Source of the DNA: Marinobacter sp. BW6
Lineage (GTDB): Bacteria; Pseudomonadota; Gammaproteobacteria; Pseudomonadales; Oleiphilaceae
Direction: 5' to 3'
DNA: 64,000 nucleotides
NCBI RefSeq assembly: GCF_008107725.1
Contig: NZ_VIRN01000037.1
Coordinates: forward strand, 434,001-498,000
Shown here: one piece after another, positions 61,815-64,000 of the stretch
Numbering within the stretch: the first letter of the stretch is position 1
Layout of the letters: each line of letters opens with the position of its first letter
Made by a program: the position numbers and the translations under genes
Notes under the pieces: generated by a model
The model's input: only the letters and a program-made list of their open reading frames with translations
The model's database searches: none
Told to the model about the DNA's origin: nothing

Positions 61815-63962
61815 TCAGACAACCTCTTCTGTTACCTGGAACTGCCCGGTCAATCTCTGCAACTTATTTGCAGAAGCCTGGGTACGCTCGGAACTCAGCA
61901 CCAACTGATCAATAACTGAACTCATCACTGAAGCGCTCTCGGCCACACCTGAGGTCTGCAAACTCTGACGTTGATTGGTTTCTTCGATACCGTCGATGGC
62001 TTTGAAAAGCTTTTCGACCATATGGTGCAAGGCTGAGTTGTCATCAACCGCAGCCTCCGCCTTTCGAAGACGTTCTTCCATCTCCGACATACCTTCTTCC
62101 ATGGTGACAACGGCTCTGCGGGTTTCCTCCTGAACGCGGTCAAGCCGTTCCCCGATTTCGTTCGTGGCCTGGGCAGTTCTGCTGGCAAGTTTCCTTACTT
62201 CGTCTGCCACAACCGCAAATCCTTTGCCGGATTCACCTGCCCGTGCCGCTTCAATCGCCGCATTCAGAGCTAGGAGGTTGGTCTGCGCGGCAATATCATT
62301 TATCACCGAAGCCGTTTTCGCTATCTCGTCTGTCCGATCATTCGCCGCACGAATACCCTCCGCCGAGCGACTAATAACGGCTCGAATACTCTGGGTTTCC
62401 TGACTCACGCGTTGAAACTGAGCCCTGGCACGCTCAACGACTTCATCCATTCCTGAACGCATTTCATGGGCGGTGGTCGATGCATTCCGGATTTCATTCT
62501 CCTGTCGATTTGCGCCTTGCAACATTTCATCAATGTGGGAGACCACATCACGGATTCTGTGGTCAGCAGCTCGATTCTGCTCCATCAGGTGGTCGCTCGC
62601 CTGGCGGGAATCCGAAGCCAAAGTGATCACCTGTCCGACCATGCCATCGAGACTGTCAATGAAACTGTTGATCCATCGAGCAAGGTCACCGGTTTCGTCC
62701 CTGCGCATCCGGGAGAGGTCCATGCGTTGCCTCAGGTTTCCGCCGCCCTCAGCAATGTTGCGAATAACTTCCGCCATGGCACTGAGCCTATCAGAGACCG
62801 GACGCACCGCAGACACTCGGAACATCCACACCAGACCAAGGGCGACTCCGGCGTTGGCAAGCCCCTCAAGCCACAGCGGAACACCGGTCCAGGCCATCGC
62901 AAAGTTGACCGCCCAAAGCACAGCGACAAAAAGAGCAAACCGCATCGACAGCCGGTAGGACAAAGACCTTCGGCGATACACTTCTTCAAGATCACCCTCA
63001 CACATCATGCCCCAGAGATCGGGCGAACCAGGCAAGCGAAAGGTGAGCCCTTTTCCGATTACCGGGATATGGCGATAGTCTGAGTAGCCCGGATATTTGA
63101 TATACAGGTTCTCGCCTTTCGCAATGGTCTCCCGAACTCCCGGATGTAGCTCGCCCGTGGCTGGGTCCGTAAAACGGATCTCAAACTCGGTATGTTCGCG
63201 CACACCCACGGTTCCAAAGCCGGTCCGGATACCGTCTTTCAGATTATCGCCATGGCTGAAGGTGGCGTCCTCAAATCGTGACCGCGATAACGCCGTTCCG
63301 GGCAAAATGGCTCGATCAAAATGACTTTCGATCATGAAAATGTAGTTATCACCCGATTCCTCAAAAACGTGCCCCGCCTCACGCTGGATCAGATCACTCA
63401 TTACATCGTTTGGTATTCTCGCGCACAGAGCTCCGGGCGCTCCATTGCCGAGACTGAGAGGCTGATAGAACATCAGGGTTACCGCGTCATGGAAGCGGGA
63501 TGTAGTTGCGCCGAGACGAAGTGTCACCGGATCTTTATAAGGCCCGTGCAAAAGTCGGTTCCTGACCCCTTCAATCACCGCTGCCTGCGGAAGATCGTTC
63601 GCACCCTGGCGACTACCAGCGCTTGATTCGATCACTGTCCCGTTTTCATCAATCAGGAAAAGCTCAGAAATTTCCCGCAAACGTGCCGCTGATGCCGAAA
63701 TAATATCTCGAGTAGTCGCCTCATCTTGGGCCGATATCCGGCTCGCCATTGACTCCAGGAACGCCCACTTGTGCTCCGCCCAGGAAATCAATGCATCCCG
63801 ACGGGTTCTGGCGATGCTTTCGAAAATCTGCTCGTTGGCTGCGTACATGTCGCGGTTGAGAAAACAGGACCAGCCCATTGCCAGCTTACCGGTTGGACCG
63901 AATACGGGTAGCCAGCCGCGTTCCACCGAAGTGAGATTCATTGATGTACTTTTGAGTGTCAT
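61815..63962 (-). CDS. Methyl-accepting chemotaxis protein with internal membrane pair
   Basis: A 715-residue chemoreceptor. The C-terminal signalling hairpin is canonical ([40 protein letters not shown]; about residues 550-610), preceded by a HAMP-like segment (about 385-440). Two hydrophobic helices at about 338-358 and 362-385 are the only membrane spans I see. The N-terminal about 330 residues, with Cache/PDC-like features ([17 protein letters not shown]), are not preceded by a transmembrane helix, so they may be cytoplasmic. The ATG at 63962 has GAGGAG 7 bases upstream, which argues against a missing N-terminal helix. Confidence 0.9.
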   Translation of the reverse strand: MTLKSTSMNLTSVERGWLPVFGPTGKLAMGWSCFLNRDMYAANEQIFESIARTRRDALISWAEHKWAFLESMASRISAQDEATTRDIISASAARLREISELFLIDENGTVIESSAGSRQGANDLPQAAVIEGVRNRLLHGPYKDPVTLRLGATTSRFHDAVTLMFYQPLSLGNGAPGALCARIPNDVMSDLIQREAGHVFEESGDNYIFMIESHFDRAILPGTALSRSRFEDATFSHGDNLKDGIRTGFGTVGVREHTEFEIRFTDPATGELHPGVRETIAKGENLYIKYPGYSDYRHIPVIGKGLTFRLPGSPDLWGMMCEGDLEEVYRRRSLSYRLSMRFALFVAVLWAVNFAMAWTGVPLWLEGLANAGVALGLVWMFRVSAVRPVSDRLSAMAEVIRNIAEGGGNLRQRMDLSRMRRDETGDLARWINSFIDSLDGMVGQVITLASDSRQASDHLMEQNRAADHRIRDVVSHIDEMLQGANRQENEIRNASTTAHEMRSGMDEVVERARAQFQRVSQETQSIRAVISRSAEGIRAANDRTDEIAKTASVINDIAAQTNLLALNAAIEAARAGESGKGFAVVADEVRKLASRTAQATNEIGERLDRVQEETRRAVVTMEEGMSEMEERLRKAEAAVDDNSALHHMVEKLFKAIDGIEETNQRQSLQTSGVAESASVMSSVIDQLVLSSERTQASANKLQRLTGQFQVTEEVV

Positions 63963-64000
63963 AGAGCGCTCCTCTAAACGGTACTACCCGAACACACGCA

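Noticed and set aside
1-64000. Insertion sequences, prophage, CRISPR arrays, tRNA or rRNA genes
   Set aside because: No transposase, integrase, phage structural gene, regular repeat array or cloverleaf/rRNA segment was seen on reading through the window.

Overview
The window reads as a chromosomal segment of a free-living, respiring gammaproteobacterium, most likely a marine Marinobacter-type organism. Evidence is the set of gammaproteobacterial housekeeping genes (pdxB, a rhlB-type helicase, epmC, tusA, rlmM, ttcA), a complete cbb3 oxidase locus, a PHA synthase with phasin, FadL-type porins and c-di-GMP enzymes. The genus is inferred from gene content only. Coding density is high, and I see no IS element, prophage, CRISPR array, tRNA or rRNA. 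No gap without a gene exceeds about 210 bases.

Layout. 1-8.7 kb: housekeeping and redox genes (pdxB fragment, DEAD-box helicase, epmC, dsbD, tusA, an ABM-fold protein, rlmM, a 7TM-GGDEF cyclase, an alpha/beta hydrolase). 8.8-17.6 kb: cbb3 cytochrome oxidase ccoNOQP followed by its assembly genes ccoGHIS and a SafE-like membrane protein, behind a probable FNR/Anr-controlled promoter. 17.6-21 kb: ttcA, a TetR regulator, a DnaJ-related protein and a polysaccharide deacetylase. 21-25.6 kb: a minus-strand set of a C39 peptidase, a beta-barrel resembling FapF, a FadL-family porin and a MalM-like lipoprotein. 25.8-34.5 kb: a DASS transporter, DUF2238 protein and D-aminoacylase-type amidohydrolase, then a MacB-like ABC exporter with adaptor and a short DksA-like protein. 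34.6-40 kb: phasin, phaC, a CBS-PAS-GGDEF protein and a sodium:solute symporter.

40-55.2 kb is the most remarkable part: fifteen genes, all on the minus strand, mostly overlapping or a few bases apart. They encode a TolQ/ExbB motor protein, two ExbD/TolR proteins, a TonB-like protein with an AgmX/PglI-type C-terminus, three TPR proteins (two of them lipoproteins or secreted), small exported proteins, two outer-membrane beta-barrels (one with an SH3-like domain), a TlpA thioredoxin, DUF4266 and DUF3570 proteins, and a large lipoprotein with a beta-propeller region and two haem motifs. The parts list resembles the Agl/Glt trans-envelope machinery of Myxococcus gliding motility, but here it is joined to redox proteins. 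A divergent three-gene operon (55.4-60.7 kb) encodes further exported CxxCH proteins and a Tat-exported DUF1501-like protein. An ApbE flavin transferase follows on the opposite strand. I infer one envelope-spanning, proton-motive-force-driven system that builds or operates a surface redox complex; its function is unknown to me.

60.7-64 kb: apbE and a methyl-accepting chemotaxis protein with unusual membrane topology.
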